64,000 nt of DNA from Dysidea avara (Eukaryota > Porifera > Demospongiae > Dictyoceratida > Dysideidae): positions 62,446,574 to 62,510,573 of the forward strand of contig NC_089272.1 of assembly GCF_963678975.1 (NCBI RefSeq). The letters run 5' to 3'. Shown here piece after piece: positions 24,452 through 37,472 of this stretch. The notes below the pieces were generated by a model. That model saw nothing but the letters and a program-made list of their open reading frames with translations. It did not search any database and was not told the DNA's origin. The position numbers and the translations under genes are program-made. The stretch's first letter is position 1. Each line of letters starts with the position of its first letter.

Positions 24452-24734
24452 CGGACCAGCCGTAATTTTAGCGATATTTTGTGGCATGCCTGCAGCATGC
24501 AGTTTGCATGGACTGTGGCCAGCGATGAAGGACAGTCAACTTTAATAGGATTAGTCACATGACCGAAACACGTGACTTTTGTTTACATCATAAACCAAGA
24601 AATTTTGTTGCGGTTATGTATGTGGGCGTATCACCTAGGAAGGTCATGTGCTGACTGGTGCAACCTTTAAACGCAGAGAGTACAAAGATAGATCTTGAGG
24701 AGCCGAACATCAGTTGAGCTCACACTAGTGCCTG
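24452..24734. promoter_or_regulatory. Bidirectional intergenic region between genes B and C
   Basis: Only 283 bp separate the proposed start codons of gene B (24451, minus) and gene C (24735, plus), so 5' untranslated regions and promoters must share this space. It holds a CACGTG E-box near 24569 beside a related ACATGAC word about 10 bases upstream. No clear TATA box was seen. That these words drive expression is inference. Confidence 0.5.
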
Positions 24735-27700
24735 ATGTCTACACGTAGCCTACCATATTTCAAGAGCAATTTACTAGACTACTGCGAAACGGTTCGCCAT
24801 CACGGTGATTCGCTACCAGCGCAAAGAAGAGACCGCGGGAGAGAGATCATCTCGTCACAATCGAAGTTCACCAATAACTGTGAATCCAGTCGAGCAATTT
24901 TTGCTGGTCAAGTGCAGATCATTTGTAGTCAAAATGTAAGTAGCTACGTAGTCAGCTAACTATTAAATCCACACAATTAACTCATCACAAAATTTTGATA
25001 GCTAGCTATAGACATTACAGTGCTAGCTAATACATAAACAGTAGTACAGACTTAGCTGTAGCGAATTGTGCAGTTCAAAATAATTTTAAGCATGTAGCTA
25101 TATAATATATATACATAATGGAATTATCAATAAAGAGTTCCCCGGGGCATTGACTTTCAAACTTGTATTTAATTCAAACGTTTTTGCAAGCTGACATGTA
25201 TATTATGAATATTTTGTAGTACTAACAGATTGGGAACGTACACGTGTTTAATGATGGGGTTATTCACACTTTCATACTACCATTCGGTACACATAGCTAC
25301 AGCAGGAATTTTTTCTTTCAAGCCGGCTAACTCTTAAGATTTCCCTTTATTCAGTTTGTGCTTTTTAGATGATCCAGGGTCATGTGTTGCACCATTTATT
25401 ATATGCATGGTCCTCAGATGTCCAAAAGCAAATGACATGAGGAATCTACTACACCTTGTGCTTGTTTAGGATTTTATGCATCAAAAGTTCTGTGATTTGG
25501 ATGTCACTGTGTTTCACTGCTTACAATAGGAAATATTGCAGCATAGCTGGTAATGGTTAGCTATAAATATTAGAAAATATGGCACCATGATATATTTGTT
25601 CTATAGCCAATATCATTTTATAGTAACTGTACACGAGCTTCTGCAAATGAACACAATGATATTTTGTAGTAATTGTGTGTATAGAGTTAAGTCAATTTTC
25701 AAGCTACCAGCTGCAGTGTTGTACCCTCTGCATTGTACGGGTGTCAACTAACATTTGGCACTTTACCATGTTCATTGTGTTGGTGAGATGTGTAAACATA
25801 GTTCTTATGTTGCTTCATGGGAAATGACGTTAACAACAATAGGTCTGTAATTTTACTATATCACAATATCCTGAATTAACTCTTTCCGGTAGATATCCTC
25901 CAGATGGTGACATCATCAATTACACTATAAAATTTGTCATGAATGTACTTATTCTACTGACTCACAATTTAAATCATAACATGTTGATTAGGTTTATAGC
26001 AATGATTAGTGGGGAAGTTTTGTATAAGAATTGCTTTAAATTGATGTCCTGAATTACTATCTGCATGCCCAGATATCCAAATAATACAGAATGTCTGTTT
26101 CAGCTCTGTTAAACTAAACTGTTGCTTTATTTGCTTTGGTGGTCAATTTATAATCACAACAAATTGGAGTTTGCAGGTTGCACAATAAGATCTTAAGAAC
26201 TTGTGGATGACAAAATGTGCTTTGCTATTGATTATAATTTTACAGATACATGCATTATTATAGCTACATAGCCACCCTACAAATTTTTTCTGTATGTTCT
26301 CAGGATCACAAGAGCAAGTACTTGGAGGCTTTCTGTGGTGACAGTGAAGATGGACCGGCAAGATTAATAATTTCTGAGGTCACTACAAGCAATGACAAGG
26401 TTGTGATGCAGGATATTCTGTTTACAGATGTTAAGCACGTTAACTGTACTGATGACCGAATTAGAAAAATTGTTGAATTACAAACGCTTGAGGATGGTAA
26501 TTACTTCAAATTTTATGATGACTCCGAAACAGACACAATGAAATGGTTCAGATATTGTGGACTGCTCTCTGCAATTCCATTTTGTACCATCCCAAAAGTT
26601 CCGAAGGAGAATTTTGTCTTGCAAAGTTCCATTGATAAGTATACCAACCCAGAAAGATTTAATGCAAGTATGTGTATTGCTGTGTAATATTGTTCAGCAG
26701 TTGTGTAATGGCATTAATGCATTACGGATCTTAAACTTCACATAAATATAAACTTGCATGCTTCAATTATGGCAGTGTGGGAGAACACTGCCACTAAGTG
26801 ATGATTTAAACCCATTTCCTTTAATACCTTATGCAAGTTATATTCACAGTAGTACTATACCATGTGTAGTAAATGTGCACTAAAGTAAACAAACAGTCAT
26901 TATTGGCATAAACAGGTTTAATGAATGTGTGGTCAGTTACTATATGTGCTGATTAAATGCTATGTATTGTGTAGCTTGCATATGGGTGGTCCACATACTC
27001 CATGAAGGAATTGTTAAAGATGACACCAGCTTGACTGGACTCTGTGTTATCACCATTCGCAACAGTGACTCCACATTTAACATATATGACTATCATAATA
27101 GGAGGCAGTTGATTTCTTGGGATCGAGGGGAAATAATCCAATGTGGTGGGGTTGAGTCACTTGTATTCTTAGAAGTAGGAAGGCAGTGTAGTGGTGGTTC
27201 AGGATTATTATGGATGCAACATCCAATCCCACAGGCTATGACACTACGACAATGCCTTCAGAAGTAAGTCACGTGAAATCATCATCCTAACATGTTTTCA
27301 TATTGTGCACACATTGCAGGTTTATTTATTTTGGTCCTGAAAGTGTCAGTCAACCAAAGCCACCTGTATATTCTTTACCATTCCATAATGTGGAATCTGA
27401 GTCAGCAACAAGCAGGGTTCTTCTTACAAGCAGTAGTAGCTGTGAATCATTTCACTTAAATGAATATGTTAACCAACATAGACACCTCCCAACATCATAT
27501 TCCACAACTGTGCATCCATGCAATTTTGCCACATCCAAACACCAGCATGCAGTGAAAAGGTACACACCTGTGTTACTGCAAAACTCAATAAACTCACTCT
27601 GTTCAAGTGGGTATGTATCAGATGCCAATAGTTTATGTGATACGCTCAGTAACGATTTTCATACAAGCATTACTAGTACTCTAACATCTAATCCACGTGT

Positions 27701-29312
27701 ATCCTGCGAGTCTCTTGATAGTTTTATCAAGGACAAAATAAGTCATTCAAATAACAATACCACAAGTACCATGGACAGGATGCCTAATGATGCCTTAACT
27801 CCATCATTCCAACTAACACATCAATCATACGATCTTCATTTTGAGAACTGCTCCATTCACAATTCTTCAGTCAGTAGTGTTGAACGTATTTCAGAATTAA
27901 ATCCTCTCCAACTAAAAGGAATTACAAGAACTCCTTCCTATGACTCTTGCTGTCTCAATGGAGAGCAGTTTTCCAATTCCAACAGGCCATCAGCAATGAG
28001 CAGTCAGCAGTACTGTTCTGAACATTCACAAGTTTCTTGTGAGTCAATATCTCTTACAATGAGAAGTATGAATAGGTCAGTACATTATATTGTGAGTGTT
28101 CATAGTGTGTTGTAATGGAACAATTACATTAACAACTGATAGGTATATCCATGAAAACCACTGTTACAGTAAAAGTTACAAAATACTACTGATATGTGAC
28201 CTCGATCAAACCAACATAGTTCAAAATCATCTTAATATAGTTTCATTGAATGTACACTACAGATGAAAGAGTTTCTCCTTTGTATATAATCACTATTAGT
28301 ACGGATTTGATTGTGTAGCTCTACCATATTAGGGTTCATCCAGCTGGGTGGATGGTGGGAAATGTGTACAAAATGTAAATGTATCACTAGAATTGTACCG
28401 TATTGAAAGCCACATTCGAATAAGCACCTGGTCCTAAATGAAGGCCAGAGAGCGCTACCTTAATGCAAGGGGTAGTACGAGATTACAATATTTAATTTGT
28501 AGAGTAAGCCTTACTACCAACTGCTGAAACCCGTGACTTGTTAACAGTTGTCAATAGCAACTGCTACAAGGAGCAACCAGATTTTTCAGCTGGTTCACTA
28601 ATGAAATAAACACCCAGGATTTTATACGAGGAAATACAGTATTCAATTATATCGAGGAGAGAGATAATGGAATACACCAAGTCATCCTTCCAAGTTCTAC
28701 AAAAATAGTGAAGTGTTTAAAATGTGAACATTTATATTTAGTCAACAATTTTAAACCGCAAACACAACAACATACCAATAGAGATGGTTTCACTATATTA
28801 GCAATGTGACAGTTACCACGTGTTATTACACACTTCAAATTTTATTGTAGGTCATTACTTGACCCAAATATAAGTAATCTGTAATTATGTATTTGCATAT
28901 ATAAGCAGTTTTATATAGTAATGTATCCTACAGGTTATCCCATTCTGATGTAGAAGATAGTACCTCTCCTTTACCATCAATTGAAGTAACAGCACTTCAG
29001 AAATGTTCCCCAGTGATCATGCAGAAATTGAATTTACCAGCTATTCTACCACACTTAATAGCACAACAGATGGTTACCCAGAGAGAAATTGAAATGATGA
29101 CAAATCCATCTACACCTGATGTTGATAAAACTGCACATCTTATTTCCATGCTACCCAGTAAGGGTGATGGATTCTTTGGAAAGTTCGTACTTTGTCTTTG
29201 CCAGTCAAAACTGGCGACAGCTCATAATGATATTGTAAAGTCTCTCACAGTTACACTAAATGAGGTTAAAAGTGGGACACTGAGAGCTGCTAAAAAGGTA
29301 GTTAACAAATAA
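24735..29312 (+). CDS. Gene C: PH-PTB-linker-CARD adaptor without a Death domain
   Basis: Hand-assembled exons 24735-24935, 26304-26667, 26975-27263, 27320-28075 and 28934-29312 (1989 nt, 662 aa), with all junctions GT-AG and phases 0,1,2,2. Exon 1 encodes a 50-residue N-terminal extension and then the first PH strand (AIFAGQVQIICSQN). The PH domain ends near residue 165 with DTMKWFRYCGLL. Residues 189-285 are the clearest IRS/DOK-type PTB in the window (VESLVFLEVGRQCSGGSGLLW). Residues 286-537 are a low-complexity Ser/Asn-rich linker with several tyrosines (TPSYDSC). Residues about 553-640 are CARD-like (MLPSKGDGFFGKFVLCL). The frame stops at 29312, where its paralogues splice on towards the small linker exon and the Death exon. 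I found no Death exon in the next 3 kb. A possible donor, AAG|GTAGTT, lies just before the stop, so an unseen downstream exon cannot be ruled out. Confidence 0.83.
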
Positions 29313-29572
29313 GGAAGTTGATACACAATACATGCAGAGTACACATTAGTTGGTTCCTTATCATATAGCCATTTATCATGCAATCGCACAGAAACAAAAC
29401 TTGTTCACAAAGAACGGTTTGACAATTCGACCACACTTGTTTAGCAACATAGAGACTTTTGTGACAACAAGTATAACATATAATTTGAAGAGAAAGTTAG
29501 TGTAGGTTAAATGAGGCACTCTTGACACATAGCTAAGGTCAAGCATAACTATTCAATTACCATTTACAACAC

Positions 29573-29702
29573 ATAGTAAAAAATAAGTAGTGAATACAGT
29601 GGCAAATAGTGAATGTCACTGCACATTTTAGTGACCGTCACTAAGAATTTCCAGTGATGTTCACTATTTGTCACAGTATTTACTACTTATTTTTTACTGT
29701 GC
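29573..29702. repeat. Palindrome just downstream of gene C
   Basis: AGTAAAAAATAAGTAGTGAA and the complementary arm ending in TTATTTTTTACTGTG fold into a hairpin of about 130 bp with an inner GTGACCGTCAC core. It is probably a palindromic MITE remnant and might act in the 3' region of gene C (inference). Confidence 0.7.
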
Positions 29703-30796
29703 ATTATATGAACGCTCTTCATTCAAGCTTATAGTATACTTCTTTTGATAAAAGCAGTTACACTGTATCTCAGTGGTAGTAGCTACAGGTGCATGCTACC
29801 TAATTTACAGTATTCGCAAAGCTTCGAATTGTGTTACCACATTTGATTCTCTTGCCAAACCTTTTACAATGCTGACACGGTGCAGTTTACATGTAATGTG
29901 ATGCCAATGAAAACACTATTTGTAACTATAGCTTTAAAATATAGGAAAGCTTTGGTTGCTAGCTTTAATAACATGTGAATCAGTTAATTTGCTTATATTG
30001 TATGACGGTTGACTTAAAGGTGCTCATATTTAGACTTCAAAAGTATGATACTGAAAATAGACTCTATAAATTCTATAGTGTGCTTAGTATTATACTGTAG
30101 ACCATGCTCTGAGGCTAAACATAGTAAGTGTAAGCAATCGAAGAGATTAATAGCCATGCTATCAAGCAGAGGGCTGGGATGTACATATAGTTTATTTCTA
30201 CTAATTCCTGTGTTTAATTGTTACATTGTTATGAAGCTGTTTAGTTAAAAGTGATTTTTATTTGTATGCATGGTTTGTTCAAGAGGTTTTGTATTATTTT
30301 AATGTGTGTTTTTCAACAGGTTCCTCTAAATCACTGAACTGCTAATTATTGTGAATGCTTTGAATTTACTCTGCAAAATGATTTTGTACACACCACCAGA
30401 ATAATTATGTTGTATTTTTGTTTTGCATTGTACCTATATCTCATTCTTTTGTATATAGTCATACAGTGGGCTTGGTCATATTTGACATTCTGTTATGAAC
30501 ATTCACTTTTAATTTACTTATATGTACACAGACTTTATTTTATTTATTTATGATGTACACAACCCAGACAGTACAGCACATGTGCTGCTCAGCATGATAT
30601 TAAGAGAACAGTATTACAATTGATTTGTTTTTATTATTACTCTGAAGATATTGCACATTCTATTATTTTTAATCTAAAAGTTATAATGCTAATAATCTGT
30701 AGTATAATTAATGTTAGTATGGTGATCCTCAAAGTTATATATAAATACATATGCTGGTATGATAAATTAATTACATGCATGCATGTGGGGATACAA
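29703..30796. other. No gene seen downstream of gene C
   Basis: I searched this stretch for a Death-domain or small linker exon to complete gene C and found none. The short ORFs have no domain. Confidence 0.4.
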
Positions 30797-30798
30797 TA

Positions 30799-31206
30799 TG
30801 TGACCAGCCTGCGAAAACACCATATTTGCCTTTTTCATTGTATCATAATTTTCGTATGCAAAACTTGTATGAAAATTTCTTGCACAGAAATTTTTACAGA
30901 AGATCGAACTAGCTAGAGCGGTCATTTATGTAAATCATACAAAAATATTTTTACATGAAAATTTTTATCACAAAAAATGTTTGCATGAAAATAAAGTGAA
31001 TTACGGTAAAGCATGTGGGCACATAGAATTTGCCTAATTTTTCAAATTTTCATTGCTCATAATGTTTGATACAATTGTGCTATCACCATGAAATTTTCAT
31101 CATGCATTACCCATTGAATTGGCTATAGAATGCAGATATTTTACTGCAATCCTAAGATATGAGCTGCTGCGTGATGGGGTCCTATTTTCGCAGGCCTATT
31201 CACATA
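30799..31206. mobile_element. MITE family 3 copy with a second repeat inserted
   Basis: Ends GTGACCAGCCTGCGAAAAC and TTTTCGCAGGCCTATTCAC match the copies at 58.1 and 62.9 kb. Bases about 30855-31010 hold a different AT-rich repeat (GCAAAACTTGTATGAAAATT) also present at 40.9-41.05 kb. Confidence 0.65.
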
Positions 31207-32109
31207 TGCTATTTCAAATACCACACTTATTATTTCTGTATAACTATATTGTTGTGTGTCTACTAGCACCCTTCTCACCATACCACTATACTTATATCAG
31301 GAATATTTTTATAACTATTGTGTCAACTATACATTATTGCATTGTCATGCTAGCGAAAGCATATGCCGGTGTAACAGCCAATTGAATTACAGCATATATA
31401 CGTGCACTTACACCAAATGAAAGCTATTAGTGCACTGTGCAATGTCATCAAGATATGTGATAACTTTCGTAACTATAAATTTTAATTGCCTTCATACAAG
31501 ATACAGAATACGAATATTCTATTCCAGTACTGAAATATGACCTGTTGTGTGACAACATGTAGTTTGTTCCCACATACCCTATTTTGCAAGCCTGGTCGTA
31601 TATACAGTGAGTCAAATCATATCAAAGACCTACTGAATACGTGCCAACAAAACAAATCATCGCAGACCAGTAGCATGTAGTCTGTATAAATTGTACTTAA
31701 TGAGCCATAACAGCTGGTATAATACACACTTGACATCTTGCCAGCAGTCAGCAAAATATTTAGAGTAATTTGCAGAGATACTCTAATAGAGCAGTCATTT
31801 TCCTTGATATACCAGTCAGGAAATACTGTTACACTTCAGTAAGTTTTACTATTATGATAAAACTGATTTTTGAACATTGCTTCAAAACATAATTGGTTTT
31901 CTTTAAAACATTACTGGCTAAAGCCCAAATAATTTAGATCTGTTCTATCAGAAATGATTACAAAGTCATATTATTAACAAAATTAAGTGTTAGAATTGCT
32001 CATGATAATTTGCTTAATTACGGGCAAATAGAAGGAGACCTTGGAGGTGTCCATTCTTCATTGAAATATCTATATAGTAAGACCACTTTAATACTATGAT
32101 TGTGTTGTT

Positions 32110-32575
32110 TGACAACCTTACAACCTTCTTATATATCAGAGCACTGCAAGCTGTTCAAATACACTGTAAGAGTCCCTAGATCAGTGCCTAATCTTGCGCA
32201 TCTGATTTATTCTGAAAGACTGAAGTCCTTAAACTTGCCCACATTGTATTATAGAAGATTTAGAATGGACATGATTATTACACACAAAATACTGCACGGC
32301 CTAGCATGCGGACCTAGCATGTGGCTATACCTTTAGAAGGGTTTTTTTTTAATACAACATGTCTGTACTAGATCAAATGGACTGGCATTGTTGAAACCCC
32401 AAATTAAAACAAACGTGAAGAAATAATTATAGTTTTGCAGTAAGAGTGATAAATGATTGGAATTCTTTACCATCTGACAGTTATAAAACCACTGCTGTTT
32501 GTACATTGGAAAAATCGTAAATTTACTATATGTAATGTGCCTATAAGCTTTGCTATTTTTAGAACCACTAAAATA
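32110..32575 (+). mobile_element. Non-LTR retrotransposon reverse-transcriptase tail, degenerate
   Basis: One frame reads LAHLIYSERLKSLNLPTLYYRRFRMDMI and then ITHKILHG, the conserved segment after the reverse-transcriptase domain in many LINE proteins. Further on, in shifted frames, come TRSNGLALLKPQIKTNVKK and WNSLPSDSYKTTAV. Frameshifts and stops show it is dead. Confidence 0.65.
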
Positions 32576-32579
32576 ATCC

Positions 32580-33860
32580 CATCCCATAGCTAGAAAAATG
32601 GGTGAAGGAGCTCAAGGGTAAGATGGTCATATGGAATTATTTGCTTGTATTAGTGCTATGTAGCACGTTTTTGTAGTACATTCACTGTATAATAGTTGCT
32701 ACTGCTTTGTATAATTATAGAGTAGAAATATTTGTAGAAAGCTTAGATCGATCTCCATGCATATTTGGAGACATTGACTTGTCTATATAGCTTTGTTAGT
32801 AATGGCAAGGATACATTCATTCCTTCATCTTAGTCACTCTGTGAGCTATGTACTTGTTTTATGATGGAATTCCCAATAACAGTGGTAGAATACTTTTTAT
32901 CAGTAATTTATAAAAATTCACATGAAACAAGACTGAAGTTCTATAAGCCATGTGACAGACAATTGGTACAACAGGTTTATATAACTAGTCATATATATTC
33001 AGTCATATATTGTTGTCTATATACATATGTATATATATATATATATAGCTTGTTAACAAATAAGCTGAAATGGGCTTCTTAATGGCATTGTTTACCATTA
33101 CTAGTGTATACATAATAGCCATACCATGGCTGTAAAGATATACAGACACCCAAAGTCTGAGGGCTGCAGGTGTATATATTAGCAAATCCTAATAGGTGAA
33201 AGAACTACAATGCGTTCACCCTGCTTGTTTTATACACTGGCAACTGATGATCAGTTGTGGTATTAAAAGTGTGGGCTAATAACCCTAAGAATGTTATTCA
33301 TACCTCAGTACTACAGAAAGGCTACTAACTTTGTTATTGGGACAACTACAGAAAAATAGTAAAATTAATATATACTTAGTACTGTGAGTTACTAATCTAT
33401 TTTCAATAATCTTGTTCCATGAACTGCTCAATGGCTGACATGTGATATGTAGAAGTATGTAGTCATGCATCACTCACAATTATTTTATTCATCATAGAAA
33501 AAAATAGCTTGTTAACAATCTATAGCTACTCATCATAATTTTGCGACTACACTCATCCTGGCTAAGAAACTTATACTGAGTCCCATAATGAAATGCTACA
33601 TGTTGCCCAATATATTGAGTCAAAGCATATTGTATCTTTGAACTGGTTGAGCATCAAAATCATGAGCAAATTGATTGCCATGATATTGCTCAGGCAATAT
33701 GTGAGCTAAAACCCAAGTAATGAGATTGAAAGGGACAAAATCACTTTGTTGCTACTACAAATTTGACTATTAATAACATATTATACTTTGGATACTATAA
33801 ATAGATTCGTTGTGGGTTGAAAACATAACATCCTGATGCAGGGGTTTTAACATTTTAGAA
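32580..33860. other. No gene seen
   Basis: AT-rich sequence with an AT tract near 33026-33046. No exon-like ORF. Confidence 0.4.
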
Positions 33861-34700
33861 ACCTGTTAGCAGGTTAGTGATATCAAGACACACGGTAGTG
33901 TGTCGTGCGGCCCAAGTAGCCGGCGCGCCACACCATGAGTATATTTACAGGAAGAAAGTAAACGCGATTTTCACACCTTTGTAGCTCCGTGATTCCTTAT
34001 CCTATTAAAACCAAAGTTGCTACAGCAATGCCGGCGAGGTAGGGGAGTCCACATACCAAATTTGAAGAAAATCGCTCCAGCCATTTCCGAGATACGAACG
34101 GCCAAAGTTAGGGTTTTTTTTCTTCGTTTTTTTTTCTTCTTCTACTTCTTCTTTTCGCACACTTTGCAAAATCCGCAATAAAACACGAATGCGTGCTTGG
34201 ATCGGGCTGAAATTTGGCACACTTAAAGGGCTCATTAAGGCAAATCTCAGTACCAAGTTTGGTAGGGATCCGATGAACATTCACGGAGTTATGACCGATT
34301 ATCTGCGTAAAATAAGGTCGAAGGTCTGTCACGCCCACAGGGTAAACCGCTTGAAGGAATGAGCTGAAAATTGCTATGTAGATGGAGTAACTATCGTAGG
34401 AGTGCCTTTTTGTGGTTTGCAAGGAATCCAGTTAAAGGCCATCGAGATATGACACAAAACCCAACCTATGTCACAATTACGCGATCGACTTTTATGAATA
34501 AAAAAACTATTAGTTTTCACGCCTACCAGCCAAACCGCTTAGAACAGTGAGCTGAAAATCGGTGTGTAGCTGGAATAATTATCATAGAAAGTCCTTGCAG
34601 TAGTACAGAAGAATCGGATTACAAACCACTGAGTTATGATTCCAAAGCCAACTACGTGTAGCATATGCGAGATCGAGATACTCTAATAGAACAGTCACCC
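33860..34700. repeat. GC-richer repeat of unknown class
   Basis: Base composition differs from the flanks. The sequence alternates short CT-rich runs (TTCTTCTTCTACTTCTTC) with phrases such as GAGCTGAAAATTG that recur as GAGCTGAAAATCGG near 34550, so it has an internal diverged duplication. It ends in the GATCGAGATACTCTAATAGA motif near 34676. No coding capacity was recognised. Confidence 0.5.
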
Positions 34701-34744
34701 TAATAAAGCATTCAGCTACGTTTATAACTTACTCCATTATAGAA

Positions 34745-35935
34745 TTTCTTTGGCATTGCAAGTTATTCTGTAGGGAGTTCAGCTACAAACAGTTAATCTT
34801 ATAGACAATTCAGCTACAAGCAAGTCATCCTGTAGAGAGTTCAGCTACAAATATGTTGCTGTAGAGATTCAGAACATTATAAGTCACACTGAAGAGAATT
34901 CAACTATAAACAAGTCACCTTGTAGAGAGTTCAGCTACAACAAGTCACTCTGTAGAGAATTCAGCTACAAACAAGTCACTGCGTAAAGGGTTCAGCTACA
35001 AAAAAAGCTACCTAGTAGAGAGTTCATCTAGATCAGCTACAAACAAGTTACTTTATGCAATGTTCATCTACAAGTAAGTCACTCTGTAGAGAGTTCAGCT
35101 ACAAACAAATCACCCTGTAGAAAGATCAGCTAGAAGAAGTTACCTTGTAGAGAGTTCAGCTACAAAGAAACCATCATGTAGAGAGTTCAGCTGCAAATAA
35201 ATCTCTCTGTAGAGAGATCAACTAGAAGAAGTTACCTTGTAGAGAGTTCAGCTACAAAGAAACCATCATGTAGAGAGTTCAGCTGCAAACAAATCACCTG
35301 TGGAGAGTTCAGCTACAAACAAATCTCTCTGTAGAGAGATCAGCTAGAAGAAGTTACCTTGTAGAGAGTTCAGCTACAAAGAAACCATTCTGTAAAGAGC
35401 TCAGCTGCAAATAAATCACCTGTATAGAATTCAGCTACAAACAAATCACCCTGTAGAGAGATTAGCTAGAAGAAATTACCTTGTAGAGAGTTCAGCTACA
35501 GTAAAAAGAAACCACCATGTAGAGAGTTCAGCTGCAAAGAAATCACCGTGTAGAAAATTCTGCCACAAACAAATTGCCCTGTAGAAAGATCAGTTAGAAG
35601 AAGTTATCTTGTAGAGAGTTCAGCTACAAATAAACCACCATGTAGAGAGTTCAGCTAGAAGAAATTACCTTGTAGAGAGTTCAGCTACAAAGAAACCATC
35701 ATCTAGATAGTTCAGCTGCAAACAAATCACCTGTAGAGAGTTCAGCTACAAACAAATCTCCCTGTAGGGAGATCAGTTAGAAGAAGTTACCTTGTAGAGA
35801 GTTCAGCTACAAAGAAACCATTCTGTAAAGAGCTCAGCAGCAAAAAAATCACCTGTACAGAATCCAGCTACAAATAAATCACCCTGTAGAGAAAACAGCT
35901 AGAAGTTACCTTGAAGAGTGTTCAGTTACAAAGAA
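34745..35935. repeat. 30-bp minisatellite with higher-order structure
   Basis: Roughly 39 copies of a 30-bp unit with core GTAGAGAGTTCAGCTAC followed by AAACAAATCACC or a variant. Variant units (GATCAGCTAGAAGAAGTTAC, then a unit ending AAAGAAACCATCATG, then TCAGCTGCAAA units) recur in the same order about every 100-125 bp, giving a higher-order period. Confidence 0.9.
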
Positions 35936-36079
35936 ACCACCATGGACAGTTCTGTAATAAATATATGTATTATATATATAATTTGTACATTTACTGATAA
36001 AATCAGAAATATTGAAAGTACATCTGCTTCATCTTTTCTTCTTCCTGTTGAAAAGAAAAAAAGACAGGTTAAAAAAGTC

Positions 36080-36117
36080 CCAAAGCCGGCCTATGGCTGG
36101 ATAGGCCGGCTTTGGGG
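36080..36117. repeat. GC-rich hairpin
   Basis: CCAAAGCCGGCCTAT and its complement ATAGGCCGGCTTTGG flank a few bases just outside the foldback at 36.14 kb. Confidence 0.85.
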
Positions 36118-36142
36118 TATACAAATACAAAAAGAAGTGAAA

Positions 36143-36467
36143 TCTAATCCAAAACAGCTAGCTGTAAAAAAAGTGTGCGGCCCTCAAAAAGGCTATGGTG
36201 AAAAAAGATGTGAAATCCAAGGTGGCGGCCAAGAAATGGCTGTGATGGTAGGTTAATGGTAAAAATTTTAATAACGGCAATTTAGATGAATTTTTTGCCA
36301 AGACCAAGCGGCACAAAAATTCACCTGAATTGTTGTTATTAAAATTTTTACCATTAACCTACCATCACAGCCATTTCTTGGCCGCCACCTTGGATTTCAC
36401 ATCTTTTTTCACCATAGCCTTTTTGAGGGCCGCACACTTTTTTTACAGCTAGCTGTTTTGGATTAGA
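36143..36467. mobile_element. Foldback element with 138-bp near-perfect arms
   Basis: The arms at 36143-36280 and 36330-36467 are reverse complements around a loop of about 50 bp. The same peptide (AVKKVCGPQKGYGEKRC) is therefore read from both strands, which shows that neither ORF is a gene. The near identity of the arms suggests recent origin or gene conversion (inference). Confidence 0.88.
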
Positions 36468-37472
36468 TAATAGTAACCACATTAAATAATGGAATATCAA
36501 AGGAACCTCAAAAGTTGGTACATCATATAGCATAAAGATCACTTCCAAAGAAGATGCACTAAAGTAACCATAGTAAGGTATGAATGAATTGGTCTACAAA
36601 TTCCCAGCCATATGTGATCATAGATATTCTATGATGTGATTCTAAGAGAGGTGACATTGTTGATAATAATTGTAGCTAAATTTTTCAGCATTTTAAGCAT
36701 CACTAAACACATATGTTTCAGGTTTTTGGGGGATTGCACCATCAGACCCCTTCAGCTTTTATATGCTGGTGCTCCCTGTAGCTATGACAGCTTTAGTATA
36801 GACTACTTAATTTTCTTCCAACATATACTTCAGTTTCAAGTTTCTGACTTCCTGCTCCGCAGGCTGTAGCATCCTTGTAGGACCCTAGTGGGATGGTGTC
36901 TGATAAATAAATAAAAGAGACTAGTTCACAATACATGTTCTTACTTGGTAGAAAGTTCAGTCAAAATCATTACCAAATACAATCTCAGAAAGCTATCATT
37001 TCCAATCTTTTCTAATGAGGGCATGGCAGTGGCACCCAGACACCCCTAGATAGATGCAAATGGTACTATAGCCATTTATATACCAGTCCAGCCCTGTACC
37101 ACTCAGTCCCCCACCATACATTTTGCCACACTATAACATCCCCTATTGAAATTTTAGGTTCACCAATCCAAGCTAGATGAAATGTCCTGGACAACACCTG
37201 TAGTACGGATAGCATAATATATAATGTTGGACAGAAATATGCATGTGCAATAATTCTGCAATCCTTAGGACCTGAAGCCAAGCCCATCTCTGGAGAAGCA
37301 TCAGCAATGAGTGCATGGTTATACATTGCAAAGTCAGCAAAATTGTATAGTTATACTGACAGAATAAGAAGTAACCAGTCTATACCACATGCAGCTAAGT
37401 CCGAGGTATCAAGGTATCAGCAATCATATATGCACAACCAATATAATTCACACAACTCAAGGTGTATATGTA
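36468..37472. other. No gene seen
   Basis: It contains a diverged copy of the CTGTAGGAC tail repeat near 36860-36905 and otherwise nothing recognised. Confidence 0.35.

Noticed and set aside
34745..35935. CRISPR-like array
   Set aside because: The units are directly contiguous 30-bp tandem repeats with variants and have no unique spacers; the setting is eukaryotic.
35918..36548. Lysine-rich ORFs on opposite strands with the same peptide
   Set aside because: They arise from the two arms of one foldback element.
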